From Chelonoidis abingdonii (taxonomy: Eukaryota > Chordata > Testudines > Testudinidae), in assembly GCF_003597395.2 (NCBI RefSeq), contig NC_133774.1:44691485-44755484 (forward strand): a stretch of DNA of 64,000 nucleotides. Reading direction: 5' to 3'. Positions 33,686 through 47,740 of the stretch are shown in pieces. The notes beneath the pieces are model-generated. The model was not told the DNA's origin. It did not search any database and saw only the letters and a list, made by a program, of their open reading frames with translations. Each line of letters opens with the position of its first letter. The stretch's first letter is position 1. The translations under genes were made by a program, and so were the position numbers.

Positions 33686-35934
33686 TTAAAAATTACATCT
33701 CACTTTCAATTTCCAAAAAGAAGCAGAGGACAGTCATCATCCCCTTGGCACTGCTTTATGGCCTGGCCTTTTTATGAGTCTTGCAGTCACTGAGGTCCCT
33801 TTTTTAAATTTCACCCAAGGGCCTTTTCCATAAAATCATGACCAGCTGCAGTTACTCCATTACTTCACCTTTATACATCCCAGTTGAGAGGAGCTCACTC
33901 ATAACTAATAATCAACACCCATTAACAGAAACCTGTCACTCGTGATCTATGCTGCAGGTGCAATTTGAGGAGTGATACTGGATGCAATCATTCTTTCCTT
34001 TCCACTGTGGGTTTTGCCTCTGGTTAATCTGATTTTTAGTTATGACTGTGCATAATGTAGCCCAACTTCCATTTGTACAGAAGGGGCCCTGGCTGGGTTT
34101 CTATTTTGGCGCCTGTTCTTTCTGGTAATAAGCCACTTTTACATGCACCAGATTTTTCCCATTATGGCACCACTTTTAGAGAAAGATATGGTTACTGTAG
34201 AGATTCTATGCCTGTGGTCAGATGAAAAAAGAAAGGATTCTTATTGAAATGGATGACCGGCTTTTGGATGCTGTTATTTTATGAGCCATAGCTGCTGTTG
34301 TTATAGATGGTCCATTTTCTATAACCACTCATATTCTTCTTCTACAGGGTTTAGCTCTTAATTGCTTAAAATGCAATGTGAGGGTCTTTCTTAATACAGT
34401 TCTTTCTGGGGAATTTTTTTTTCCAAACCTACCCTCATCTCTTAAAGGAAACAAACGTAAAAAAAAAAAAAAAAAAACCATCCTAGTCCAAGCTTAATAT
34501 CCCCTTTATTCTCATATCTATTGTGTCTTTCCTGCTATCTGAATAGTAGGTTGCTCTGACAACTCAAATGATAGCTCACACACCCAGTCTATTATGGTTT
34601 TGGTATTATGTATTAATTCTACTTAATAAAATCTCTATGTACAACCCATTAGTGCATGATGCTATTATACTACTTTGCTGTCTGTACCATGGCCATCCAG
34701 CTATATTATTCCTTCCTTAGATACCCTAGAGTTAGATGCTAAAGTGATGGGGGACAATGTAAGTTAGTAGACTGAAACTGTATCTAAGCTAAATATTGTC
34801 AAAATCTTATTTTGGCAATTGCACCTTTTGTCCCTTTTTACAGTACTTAAAATTAGCGTGAAATGCACACTGCACAGGTGTTGACACAAGACAGGAATCC
34901 AAATCTCCATCTAAATCCAGGTCAGAGGTGAATTTTACAAATCTAAATCCAAAGCCAGATTTACACAGCTCTAAATTTAATTCAGTATACCAGCAAATGC
35001 TCTCAAGAGCTCAGACGTCCTGTATTTGGTACTGTATGTGATTGCAGGTTTTAGTTGAAGGGCATGAAGTTGCTTTTCCACACAGCTCTTCCACAATAAT
35101 TATCATTGTAAATTACAAATATGAGATGCAGTATTATTTCTTTGTCCTATTTTAATAGTCAGTTATTGCTTTGAAGAATGAGGTTTTGGTGTGATTGGTG
35201 TTCTTAAGCTTTTAGAGACTTCAGACTGGTTCAGTAGGCAATGACTTATAAAGCGGGAAGAGAACGTGAAAATGGCATCAAAACCAAAACAAGATGAAGT
35301 AGTGGCTGGAACCAAAAAAGGTTGGATAACTAAACTGCAGGATTTAAACTAGACTTGAAAGAAGCTTTTAGCTGGAGATCTAAACTCTGGAAGTCAAGTC
35401 CTTCATGCTTTCTCCAGGTTGTTTGCTCTTCAGCTATTAGGTATTAAAAGTTCTGCCAGAAAACATCAAGAAAAAAAATTAAACTGGAATATATTTCAGA
35501 GACAAGAAACTGTTACAGCCATATGGGAATATTCATGATGAGAGGGCTAGATGATTCAGAGTCACTGGTTTAAATCCAGCTCAGCGCAAAACTTTGCTTT
35601 TGAATTTTCTTTGCTGTGAATTTTCACAAGTGAAAACCAAGATTTTGGCAGCATTGCCTATTGCAGCTTGGACAAAGAGCACTGAGTAGGGAGTACGGAG
35701 ATAGTACACTCTGATCCTTCATTATGTAGAAATGGGGTAGGACCCAACTAGAATGATCTCTCTTACAGACAGAACTATGACACCCCCCACCCCGCCAAAA
35801 ATTGGGAGTTCTTGCCATGATGAGGATGACAAATGGTACCTTAAAAGTATGAGAAATTTGGACTGCAGGAGGAGTAATGCCAAAGTGCTTGTATTATGCT
35901 TTTCTGCTACAGAGATCCATTATTGTCATGGATT
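33686..35934. other. unassigned AT-rich DNA
   Basis: No gene or element recognised. A run of about 20 a lies near 34458-34477. Confidence 0.4.
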
Positions 35935-36050
35935 ATTGTAACAGATGTTTATCTGTTCTGTTCATTCCGTCTGGGGGCACCTGGCATTGGCCACTGTTAG
36001 AAGACAAGATACTGGGCTAGATGTATGGCCGTTCTTATGTTCTTAACAGG
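35935..36050 (+). mobile_element. CR1-like LINE 3' tail
   Basis: The segment gggggcacctggcattggcc, then gatactgggctagatg and a final ccgttcttatgttctta matches the 3' end of a CR1-type LINE family I remember from sauropsids. Only the tail remains. Confidence 0.65.
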
Positions 36051-36114
36051 CAATTGTTGGGGTTTCATTGAAGTGGCACATTACTTTTGCTCCACAGCTA
36101 AACTCACTATTTAT

Positions 36115-36815
36115 TAGAGCTGGTCAAAAATCTGAATTCTGCACAAGTGAAAATTCTGATATTTAGAAAATTATTTCCATTCCAATTTGGGATTAAAAGT
36201 CAAAATAGCAAAATTTTTCATAAAACAGATAGTTCAGAAAAAATTGATTCAGAAATCTCAAAATATTTCCTTTCAATGTTTTTGAGATTCCTGAATTAAA
36301 ATATTTCAGTTTGCCTTGTTTTGACATTTAACTGTATTCCTTTAAGCTGCCCCCATGCCTCATGGGAGTTGTAGTTTGGATACCTCATGCCTTCATTGTC
36401 TTTTGTCAACTGGGCAGCCTGACCAGACTATATCTCCTATGATGCACAATGGCCCTGGAACTCACTTGATGCACTATGGAGGTTCATCTAGAAATAAGAC
36501 AGCAGTGCATCATGGAAGAGGGAGGAGGCTTGCCCATAAAGAAGAATGGGGACATGAGGCACCTGAGCTATGGCTCCATGATGCAACATAGCAGCTCAAG
36601 CAGCCATTGATTAATGTCAAACTGATCCAAAATTAAACATTTTGGTTTGGTTTGATAAACTGAAATGTTCCAGGTCAAGTTAACTAAATTAATTTAGAAT
36701 GGAAAATTGAAAAATGTCAGCAAAATCAGAATTTTCTTGCAGAAAAATTCAATTTTGTGGAAACTGCGTTTTCCATCAAAATGGCATTTTGGTTAAAAAT
36801 TCCTGGTTAGCACTT
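36115..36815. mobile_element. AT-rich hAT-like element, longest copy
   Basis: It starts tagagctggtcaaaaatc and ends ggttagcactt. Flanks ctatttat (36107-36114) and gtatttat (36816-36823) match at 7 of 8 positions, as for a hAT TSD. The centre carries catgggagttgtagtttgg and several catgatgca/gatgcac boxes. The 78-codon frame at 36355-36591 is derived from that block. The family also occurs at 2251-2723. Confidence 0.6.
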
Positions 36816-36823
36816 GTATTTAT

Positions 36824-39800
36824 ATTTATATCTAACTATAATGTAATTGGCAAATAGATAAGACCCAGAGGCTGTGAAATGCCTGCTAATGAAAACCAAC
36901 CAGAATACAAGAGAGTCATCCTAAGGTATACTGGAGCTATACTTTTATTCAGCTCACAAAAAGTTAATTTTAATCCATTTGATTGTGATTATGATGTAAT
37001 CAATCATATTTCCACACTGGATTATGGTTGTTCTTACCAGGAATTTACAATACCTTTGAACACACATAGGGGTTTTATTGCTAGAGTCCACACAGAAACA
37101 AAATGACTAACAATTATGATATTACCTTTTCTGGACATGATGTAAAATCACATTAGACGCTGCGTTTATAAGTATTTATTACGATTATGAAGTTAATATT
37201 GGAATGTGATCAGAAGTCAAATAGCAATGTTCTGAAATATATTTAGTAAGAACAAATTTTAAGTCTATGGTAATTCCATGTTTGATCATTTTTCTTTTAC
37301 TTCTGTAAGAATGGGGCAGAAATATTACTTAGAATAGCTGGCACTATTGCAGATTGTCTTGCTAGTTCTGTTTATCTGAGTATATAGGAAAATGCTTATT
37401 ATTAATTGTGATGAAGTTCTTTTTAGAAGCCGACAAACACCAATAGTCTGTTCTGCCTGAATCTCTCTAAGAATCATTTTCTTAGGTATAGTTCACAGTA
37501 ATAACTTTTATTATTATTAATTATTATTATTATATTTTTTATTATTGTGTTTTTGTGGCACCCAGAGGTGAAGTGATGATAGGTTACCTCTCATGTCACA
37601 ACACTCCTCTGTCTGCAGGCACCATAATGGGCATTGAGCAGAAAGCAGGATTTTCCAGTGCTCTGGTTTTCTGACTGTCACCAAAATCAGTCATTTGCTG
37701 GCCAGTTTCTTGTGGCACATATGAAAATCTCCCTATTTGTGATGAGCCATGGACGACAGGAGATGAAGATGACATCACTAAACCCTCTGTGAGCAACCCT
37801 GGGGATAAAGAATGAACAGTTGGCCAGCACATATTCCTTTTAGAGAAGATGTAAGAACAGTTTTGATGCAGGCATTTAAAAGCAACTGGCCACCTCAAGG
37901 CAAGCACTGTTTCATAATGATGATCATGAAGCAGACCTTGAAGTGATGATCTGAGCAGGACTCCAAGTGGAGAACTCTAACAAGAGAGAAGGTACGCTCT
38001 GAAAATAATTCTGTATAACAAATGCTTCAAGAACAATGTGTGTATTGTTTAAGTTTAAAACCAGAGCAGATTTACTTTAAGAGATCAATCAGTAGGAAAG
38101 TCCATTTTGCAATACTATCCAGACAGTAAGCATGTTAATTGAATACAGAGTAAGAGAGCATGGGTGGCCCTTTTGCTCTTTTATGTGAAGCAGGAACTTC
38201 ACAGTGAGTATAGATTCTCTTAATGCCAAATTAAGTGCCTTTAACCACCAACCCACAACTGATTTTTTAGAGTTTTAACTGAGTGTGCCACATTTTTGTC
38301 ATCGATTTGTTCACTTCAAGGCAGAGCTCAGCAATGTGCTCCTAAAAGCATAAATTGTTCCAGTTCACTACTGCATAACTACTCACTACCAACAGTAAAA
38401 TATATGCATTGCCTGTCCCCTTATCCCACTCCTATTCAGGAATTAAACGGTCATTATGGAACTAGAACAGATGTGGTTAAGCACAGCACAGTATTGCAAG
38501 CTCCCAAAATAAACTTGCTTATATAACATGTAAAATCACCCAACCTTTCCCCTGGGTTCTTTTGGCAAAAAAGCTCAGAGGAAATTTTCTGTTGGTGCAG
38601 ATAAAAGGCTTGTTTTATTCTGCTCCTGATAATGCATACTTGTTTAATCTCAAGCGCATATTTCAGCTCCATTGGGAAGGTAGCAGCAAACACTGTTGCT
38701 GAGCAAAGAAGCATTCCCAACAGAGGCAATTTTTGTTCATCTGTTTTTGTAGCCAGAATGAAGAGAATCACACTCAAAAGCTGAATATTTGTCAAATGAC
38801 ATAAAGTCACTCAGCAGAGAGGGCTAGCCCTAGACAAAGCCAGAATGACATGATGGCACATGAATAGTGGATAGAATATAGGATTTTTAAACATTTTTTT
38901 TCTCTAAACTGATCCATTGGCTGAAGTAACCTATGTAGATTGAGTCCACAACCACTCCCTTTTCTATGGTGGAGGGTGACATCATTCTCATGGTCTAGCG
39001 ATATGGAATCACTATATCGGAAAAGTCTGCCCTTTGTTTCTGAAGTTATGCACCCAATGCTGTTCAGCACAGGACTAGAGAACAACTTGGTCTCATCAGT
39101 CAGTCATCATGGTCTGAACCCAAAAACTATGCTTGGCTTGAATAAGATTGTGTGCACCAGAGCATTTAGTCATTTACTCAAGCGGTGGTAGGTTGATGGC
39201 CACTGCACTTTGTACACCCTAAACTGCTGGACTCACTCTTGGATCTATGCAGGTTTTGCTTGAACGCCCTGGCGTTGCTGCAGCTGCCTCATGTATTTTG
39301 TGACTGCTTTTCAAAAGGTCTAACTGAAACCTTTCTTGATGAACAAGTAGTGGGAGCTGAGCATTTACTCTGGCTCGCATTTTGAGAAAAGGACTTGAAA
39401 ATAAATAGCATCAATAAACAGGGGAGCTAGGGGAGTTCACCCTCAGAATTCCAGGAGTTACACGCAGGGTACTCTGATAATTTGGTCTGTTCTCCAACAT
39501 TTCCTCATGGCTTCCAGAAGTCTTTTGAAGTCCCCCAGAACTTCTGCAACTGCAATTGTGTAGTAAAGCACTAGGATACATACCAGGGAAAACTGCAACA
39601 GACCAGCTCCCAAATCTGCCGGACTCGCATGGAAACACTGCACCATTAATACATACACCTGTGCTAACCCACTAGTTCTACTAACAACAACTCTATTTTC
39701 TTGTGTAGGCAAAGGCTGAAGGGGAACAAATAGACCCTTATTCGGCATAAGCAGTTTCTCAAGCTGGTGCATGTGTCATAATTGCTTATCATTAGTTAAA

Positions 39801-42029
39801 ACCTGCTACTCTTCAGTTATCTGGAAGCCAGTGGTTAAAGATTTTTTTAATTCCCCTGTCATATAAATTCTAAGTTACAACTGTGTAATACACTCACCAC
39901 AAAGGAACAGGAAAATGCTGAGAGCAAAACTGCCTCATGTGCTTATGGTTGCAAATTCTTAGGCTTCCTTAATAACTGTTAAATCGAATAACGAATGAAG
40001 TCCTCTTTGTCCAAGAGTACTGCATCCTTTCTCAACAGTGATTACTGTGGGAGGCTGAGAACTTGAACTGTAATATACAAGAGCCACTGTATTCTTAACA
40101 GAGGAAAGGAAGTTAAAAAAAAAAACTTTAGAAACACCATCTGTAAGTGCAACTAAAGAATGTAGTTTTGCAGCCTGAATAGTAAAAGAAGAAAAATATC
40201 CACCCCAAAATGGTGCTTGCTCTGCTTTGAGCTGGCAAAAGTTATTTCAATAACAGGTTATGGAGAATGTTACTTGAAAGTCCTGAAGTCAATGGAGTTT
40301 TGGAAGCAATTGCTTCAATTTGTATCCAAAACTGATTTAACTTCCCCAGTAAATGATGTGTACAAATGGCACACACCACTAAACTGCATATGCACGCAAT
40401 GTATGAATTCCCACATTCTTGACTTCCCATTGCAGCTTTAACATTTTTTCCAGTGCTAAAAGAAATGAATCAAGCATGCAATAGGATGTATGAGCAAGTG
40501 CCAAAGAAAAAATTAAAATCAGCTGTGATTTAAAATTACAGATTCTGGAGAGCTTTGTTTAGATGCTTAATGCCCTCATAAATCCTTTCTGCCACTGTGG
40601 GTAACCAGCTAAAGGTGGACCTTCTTACACCAAAGCCATTCTGAGTTTGTTTGCTTTCTTTTGGTAGTTTGACCATTTATTATGACCCTGATTGTTATAA
40701 AACTATCAATATCAACCAGGCAAAATGTTCTCTTGTGAACTAATTTCATGTAAGTGTTGTAACTCATCCATTTTAAGGCCTTTTCATCATTATATGGGTT
40801 TCTGCTGCTGAGGAGGAAATTTTGCCATCAAAAGGGTTTTCTGGAATGCACCATTGTCTATTTATTGGTCTGGGGTTTTTTTCAGCTTGGTGCATCAGTA
40901 GAGAGATTTATTGAGAGCATACAGAAACTGAAAGGCAATACTTAGCAGCATCTTTTTGTCTTGTTTCATCACTGCTGTAGATCTGGATGCTATAAGCGAC
41001 ATACACATGAATCAAAAGCTTTGGGATGCACAAACATGGAATCCCTCCCAATCACCCTAATGCGTGTGCAGAGCATTAATGCAAAATTATATTAGCGACT
41101 CGCAAGGCTTCCCAGGAACTACTTGTATGTGGGCTCACTTTGGAGGACACATCAGCATAGGTTAATGGCTGTCGTGTTTGAAATTGTTTACATAGAATAT
41201 ATAGAGAGACAGAGACCCTGTTGAGTCAGAAGAGAAATGATGCAATGCTTTTTTAAAAAAGATAGACACTGGTGTTCTTCTTGGTGACAGAGTGAGTTCA
41301 TCTACACAGCAGTTAGTGATTAAGAGGACCGCATTACATACATCCTTGCCTCTGAATCTTGATCTCGTGTTAACTAGTCAACTGGCAGGACACTCTCTTG
41401 GCTGAGAGTGGTGTCATCAGCTATAGTAGTATTTTGCTTATAAGTAGCATCCTGTGGTCTATGAGTAGGAGACAAGGGCAGGGGATGGAATGTGGTGGAA
41501 GGTGCCCAAGGCAGGGTTGGGAGCGACAGCCTGAAGGCAGATCTGGAGTAGGTTTGCATCATCCACACTGCTGATGTGATGTAGTTTATCTGGAAAAAGT
41601 AATGCAGCCTTTGGTTGTGTTTCCGTTTCCATCTCCTCCTCAAGCATCCCACCTTTAAAAGGGAGGGGCAAATAGGCAAAAGGCCCTGCAACATGGCTTC
41701 AATAGAATTACACCAGCCAGGAGATGAGGAGAGCTGCAGGAACATCAGAGCCAGCAAAGGGCTCAAAGGGCCTCAAATCTGCAGCTCTGGGATCCTTGGG
41801 ATAAGGAAGTGGATAAGGAAGTGGTTCATGAAGTGAGGGTGGGAGGAGGGTGGGAGGATGTGTGGGGCGGGGAGAAGAACACATTCTTCAAGATCTTCTG
41901 TGTGGAGTTTTCCTCCCCCTACAGGCTCCCTTCACTGTTATGTCCATAAGCATGCATGACCCAGTCCACAGACATTCACAACAAAGTTATATTCTTGGGA
42001 TCATTAATACTGCTATTGTGAAACTTACA
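36824..42029. other. long unassigned, mostly single-copy-looking DNA
   Basis: Across 5.2 kb I see no gene or clear transposon. It contains an (att)n run at 37507-37548. Frames at 38454-38810 (118 codons), 39458-39772 and 41374-41766 (130 codons) on the minus strand lack domain signatures. Conserved non-coding elements or small exons cannot be excluded by eye. Confidence 0.4.
37507..37548. repeat. (ATT)n microsatellite
   Basis: Imperfect att/tta repeats of about 42 bp. Confidence 0.85.
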
Positions 42030-42105
42030 GCATAAGCTCCTCTGGGCAAGTACTTTGTACCTGTACATCTAGCTCACTCTTGGCATTGTACATATTAAAT
42101 AATAA
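42030..42105 (+). mobile_element. L3-type LINE 3' tail
   Basis: The run agctcctctgggcaagtact then cattgtacatattaaataata resembles the ...gggcagggact...ttgtacagcgcc...taaataataa end of L3/L2 LINEs. Short and diverged. Confidence 0.45.
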
Positions 42106-45100
42106 CAAGCCATTCCAAGGTAGGATAATGCTCTTGAGACAAAACCCTGCCCTCACTGTGGTCAATGGCAGCAGTTTACTGTGGTGAGGACATTATTCCT
42201 GATGGAAACAGTGTCTTTCAAGATCATGTCCTTCAGGGATATGAACTAAGTTTATATCCATCACGAAATATCTCAATGTTATTTGTATTTCTTGTGCTCT
42301 CTTAAAACAATATGTTGCTGGTTTTTCTGACCAATATGCTAAAGAAAACGTTTTTCAAGGGGCAATCATGTTAGGGTTCTTCAAGACACAATGCAGTCAT
42401 CTGTGATGTGACGTCACAACTGGAAGCAGGCACAATGTAAAGCTACACAATGTAAGAAGGGATGGCGTACCAAACAGAAACACTATGAAACAGTCTGTTT
42501 TTCTTTATTTGCACTGTAAGTGCCTGAGCTTCCTGTTGTTGTTGTCAATGGCAAAATTTCATAGGGGCAAAAGCCGTGTCTGAATTCAATCTCATTGAGA
42601 AACAAGACTTTTTTCTAGAAGCTCGTCTTTGCTCTCCCTCTCAGGTGTGTCTTTTTATTTCTTCATCACTTGTTATTCTGGGAGAGGTGCTAAGAGAAGC
42701 TGAGAATCTCTGAGCTAATAATTCACTCATTTTATTTTATTCAATAAATTTAACTTTGTTTTCTGTCTGTGGAGCATCTGTGAGTAGAATGGGTTTTCAC
42801 AGATTCATTCAGTGTTCGTATTTGATGAACACTTTTTCATCCTGCATGGTTTTTCTTTAAGAACATGAACTCATGAACCCTTTGAGTCTTCACTACTTGA
42901 TAGCTGTAGTTGCATCGACACCAGGCATAACAATCATATGATATGGTTTCTGACCTGGGACGGGGGGATAGAGTCACTCATAATCAGGAATAGGGCTTGA
43001 AGAAGGGCTTTGCATCTCCCAGGGAAAGATAGCAGAACAAACCAAATCAAAACTTCTTCTTGCTAGTCCACATAGACATAGCCCGAGTCATGATGGTTAC
43101 TACTCAGCCAGGGTACTATGTTCGAGCTAAATTGTCATTCAGGCCACAGCCCCTGCTGGAGGACAGGATGGAGAGGTTATGCTGCCATGACTCTGCCTCC
43201 CCCCCTCCCCACCTGCCATTCTGGAGAGATTAGTGCCATTAGGAATGCCTTTGGTCCCCAGCAACCTTCCCATGCTCTCATGCCACAGGGTGGCTTTTGA
43301 TGTTTTTCTCACACCGCACTAACACAAATGGAGTTCACAGTCCAAGCTGTAGTCAAATACTTGTCTGGCTTGTTCTTGCCTCAGGGCTTAAGTGAGGCGT
43401 TTGGAGAACACTGTACTCCTGCTGGATTAAGAAAGTGACCAATGTAAAACATCAGCTTCCTTTTTATTGGTCATCAGCACACAAGAGAAATAGTCATAGA
43501 AACAGTGCAGAGAAAAAAACCTGTCTGCTAGGCAGGCACAGTTAGAGCTCAGGCACATTCAATGGGTCAGACCTAACCAGAACAGCTTTATATTCACAGA
43601 CAGACATTTTTGCAATTCATGGGCAATATTCATGAGTGAGTAAAACTTGGTTGGTTGAATGTTTGCAGAATGTGTACACAAAGAACCACGAACGTGGCTA
43701 ATGTGAGTTCATTTTAAGTCAGGTGAATATTCACAGAAAATGCTGGCCCTGTTGACTCATCACCACTCTGAGGCATTCAGTCCATCTCCAACACATGACT
43801 TCTGGGGATGTTATTTCAGGTACTGTACACCCAGCTCAAACTCTCAGGGCAAGTTCAGTGTAGCTGAAAGCAATGTGAAACTGAATTCTGTCCTACTGTT
43901 TCTTCTTATGCTGTTCGGCCTCTAACATACTCACTCTACAATTGCCCTTCTCCACTTGTGACATTTGGACCATTATTTAAAAATAGGTACTTATCTTACA
44001 CAAAATATGCAGTAGCATATGAAAAATGGGTCACATATAAAAACTGGTTTGTATCACTGGATTACTTGTGCAGGTCCAGATTAAGCATACATATTTACCT
44101 TTTTGAACACTTACATTTGTCTTTTGCACATGCACAATTTAAGTGCCTATCTTTGAAAATACAGACATGTTGAGACTGCAACCAATGTTGATCTTGAAGT
44201 TGGCATCTCATGGAAAGCCCTGAAGAACATTATATTTGGAGATAAATCTGTATGCACAGGGTATTTTCCATGTTTCTCTTCCTTCCCTCATCCTCCCTAC
44301 CAGCCACCATACAATGCTCCTTTTTATTTTGTAGTAGGAGATGGCCCCACACCAAAACCTCTCATCCAAACACCCCCAAGTGTGAAGAAGTTTGGATTTG
44401 GATTCTAGGTTTGCCATTCCCTATAAAATGAACTGGAACAGAACCCTGGATCAGAACCCTGACCTTTGTGGATGGTCAGTTCCCAATCCAACCTTTATGT
44501 CTCAGTCCCTGACATTACCGTTTTTATTAATGACTAGTGAAATATGGAGAAAAACCAGCTCTGTAAGCTCAGAAACCCTCACAGCAGTTGCATTAAAAAA
44601 ATAGGATTAAACCAACCACCTTAAATGCTGGCTTGCTTATTTACTTCATCAATATCTATCTTATCTGTCCTGAATACTTACAGAAATGTTCTGCAAGGTG
44701 TGAATTTCATGGTTTCATAGAGTTTGGTACAAATATTTCATTGTTAGAATTGGGATATAATTACACTTAAAGTCCAACTACAATGGTTTAGCTTGGATGT
44801 GTGCGAATGTACTGATGTCTTTAATGCAATTCTTCTAGTCTTCCTTTGCTCCACCCTTTTGGAGCCAGCTGTACCATTTAATCAGGACCAAAATTTATCC
44901 AAGCAAAGCAGCTCAGATTTGTGCTCTTTTATAGAAAGGAACTGAGTTCTCGCATTGGTACTGAGGGTTCTTTCTGTAAATTATACAACTCCCAGATTTT
45001 GATTAAAAACAAATTCTTGTCTGCCTAAATGGTAAAGCTACCTCAAAATGTGTGCCGTATCATTTTAAAATAAGTTCTTTATAATATCATGTTTGCTGCA

Positions 45101-45525
45101 CAGCATACTACCAGTGGGACTTCAACAAAGATATTCTGTTTTCATCCATCCCCTATAACCCCAAAATTTGACATTACTGCACATAACCCCAGAACTTGTC
45201 ATCACTGCTGTCAACCATTTTGTGAGTCCAGCCACTGCTAACTGAAAATCAAATACCACATAACTAGAAATAATCTTAAAGTTTTGAGCGACAAGGCCAA
45301 ACAGCTGCATATTTGCAGTTCTGCTAATCAGAATAGGAGGCTGGGACAGAGAATTAATGTACCATGAGAATGGAAGGAATGTTTGGACAGTCGCTCTTGG
45401 TTCAGTGCCCCCAACATATAAGTTTTATTGTTGTTATGACTAGAAATACTATAAATGCTTTGATGACAAGAGAAAATGAGCAATTTGCTGATATTAGGAG
45501 AATTGGTGACCCACCAGGTATTACT
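42106..45525. other. unassigned DNA
   Basis: No gene or element recognised across 3.4 kb. No frame longer than about 71 codons has protein character. Confidence 0.4.
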
Positions 45526-45900
45526 GTGATGACCCACTAGGAGTCAGTAGGAGTTATGTGCTTTGTTTAAGTTAGCTATAAAAGATTAAGCAAAAGGATG
45601 TACTTTGGAGCAGTCTAAGGAAGCTTTTGTTTGAGCAAGGTGCTGGTACCTAAACTCCCCAGCAGCTGAATGGAAGGAGGGCCCCCAGAAGCCTGGTTGC
45701 TGACTCCTCAAAACCATGTCAGACTTGGGTAAATATAAATGTTTGGGGTGCTCTGAACCTACTGCTACTGTGTGTGTGTGTGTGCACTCACTTGAGATTT
45801 AATTAAAAGAAGTAGTTTTAGGTAAAAGCACTCTTGTTTGTACCAATCATTTATCAGACAGAGGAGCTGTGTGTCCATTGATTTATTCCTGATACCACCT
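45526..45900 (+). mobile_element. possible LTR fragment
   Basis: The composition and order are LTR-like: a tataaaag box at about 45577, a (tg)n run at 45770-45783 and a taattaaaa stretch before ggagctgtgtgtcc. I found neither a convincing terminal CA nor a TSD, so this is only a suggestion. Confidence 0.25.
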
Positions 45901-46094
45901 GCAAAGAAACAGTTAAGTTACCACTGCTTTGGATTCAGAAAACCTTGGGGAACACCCCCATGCTTTCTATGGGTGTTATCAGCTGCAACAGCCCAACCAC
46001 AAGAGCTATTATGAGTTGAAGTCAGTCTCATTTATCTGGTCTGCCTCAGTGTGAAAAGACTTTAGAATGTAATCTTTCAAGGGATTTAGGCACA

Positions 46095-46830
46095 TTTGAC
46101 TTCAATGGCACTATGCAAAATACATCCGTTGACAGTCAAAACTGACCTCTTCGATCTTATCTTCCCTCTCCAACCTTCCCCGCTTTTTTTTCTGTCATTG
46201 TTATCACCACCTTCCTTCCAGTCATTCCGATATCCAAGCCATGTGAAAGTCTCACCACATCTTTCTCCATATCACTACCAAGAGCTGGCCCTTTTTCTGT
46301 CATCACTTCTAAAATTCTCATCCAGGCCTTTGTCACATAACTTGCATCCTCCTCCTCTTTGGAACTCCAGATACCACATTATCCACTCATGCCAATTAAA
46401 ACAATACTACTGTCCTCACCCTCCTGAAGTAGCATTCTGACCATGTCAACCACCTCTTTGAGACCCTTTTCTGGCTCCCCTTTCTCCACCACATTAAAGT
46501 CGTGCATCGTGTCATTAGCTTTAAGGCCATTCATAACTCAGCTTTTTCCTGCTTATTCATTCCTATATCCATTCCTATCACATTCCTTTGCTCCCCTAAT
46601 GAAGCCAGCCTCAGTAGACCATTTATCTTCTCTCTCAAATGCCTTCAAGCTTTCTTTCATACTGCCCCTTATGAACAGAACATCCTGCTTGAGCTGGTCC
46701 ATTAAACCATTACCCTGTGTTCTTCAAATCCCAAATCAAGACTCATTTTTACTGTGATGCCTACAGGAAAGTGTCAGCTGATGATGTTTACTAAGCTGGT
46801 CACTAGATGTTTCTGATATCTATTTTATTA
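46095..46830 (+). mobile_element. L2/L3-type LINE remnant
   Basis: The block ctgaccatgtcaaccacctc, then ccttttctggctcccctttc and gctttaaggccattcata corresponds to the conserved HVxxLFxxLxWLP...FKAL region of L2/L3 reverse transcriptases. It is the same family as 27640-28510. The overlapping plus frames (46096-46440, 46443-46757) are fragments without intact motifs. Confidence 0.6.
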
Positions 46831-47619
46831 ATTTAGTATGCATATTTTTCATCTAATAACTTATTAACAAACGAGTGATTTGCTACCATCTAGTCCTGCT
46901 TATGGAAGTCTTTGCAACAGTAGGTTTCCTTTCACTGTTATTTTAATATCTCCTACATTCTCTCAGATTTTTTGTTACATTCATTTATCAGGTCTTGTCT
47001 TAAATTAAATGAGGTTTTTGGTGCACATAATGTCTTTTACTCTGTGTTTGTCCTAGAGCACAACAATGGTGCTCACATCCCTGCATTGGCTCCGTATTTA
47101 CTTCTAGATGTCATTTGATGAATTGTTAATTATATTTAAAGTCCAGAATGGTTTAGAACTTGGTATCTGAGAACCCATTTCTCACTTTATGTCCCATCAC
47201 AACAGTTAGGATTCGCTGGAAACTCTTGCTGGTTCCTAGGGTAAACTCAGGGCCCATGGTAGAGCTTTCACAGTCCAGTATTAATTGCTGAGCACTGACA
47301 CTATGTTCACTGTGCATGCTACAGGACCTTGCATACTATAATAAAGTTTAAATGTCATCCTTTACCTTTTGACCAGTAGGTAAGATATTACCAGTTTGAG
47401 CAGACATTTTCTATATTCCTAATGGGGAATGCTGCTACAACCATCCATACCTTATCTATCTATCTGTCAGAAGATGACCTACACTATGGAATCTGCCCTC
47501 TTTGGTGGTTCCCAGAGGTTGAAATGCTTCTGCTTCAGGGTATGATGCACTAGCTGTTTGTTATTTTTACCACTTGACTGATTGTTTCTTATTCTGTCTG
47601 CTGTTGATCAAAATACAAA

Positions 47620-47740
47620 AACAATATTTAGCCCTTATATAGGATTTCTCATATGTAGATCTCAAAGATTATCCTCATTTTAAAGATTGGGAAACAGAGG
47701 CACAACAAGGGAAGTGGCTTATCCAAGGTACCTGCTGATG
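47620..47740 (-). mobile_element. MIR fragment
   Basis: The reversed MIR core is visible: ttaaagattgggaaacagag, then gcacaacaagggaagtggct and atccaagg. No flanking head or tail is clear. Confidence 0.7.

Noticed and set aside
41374..41766. 130-codon minus frame as a host exon
   Set aside because: No recognisable domain, no clear splice signals matched to the frame, and an overlapping frame in another phase.
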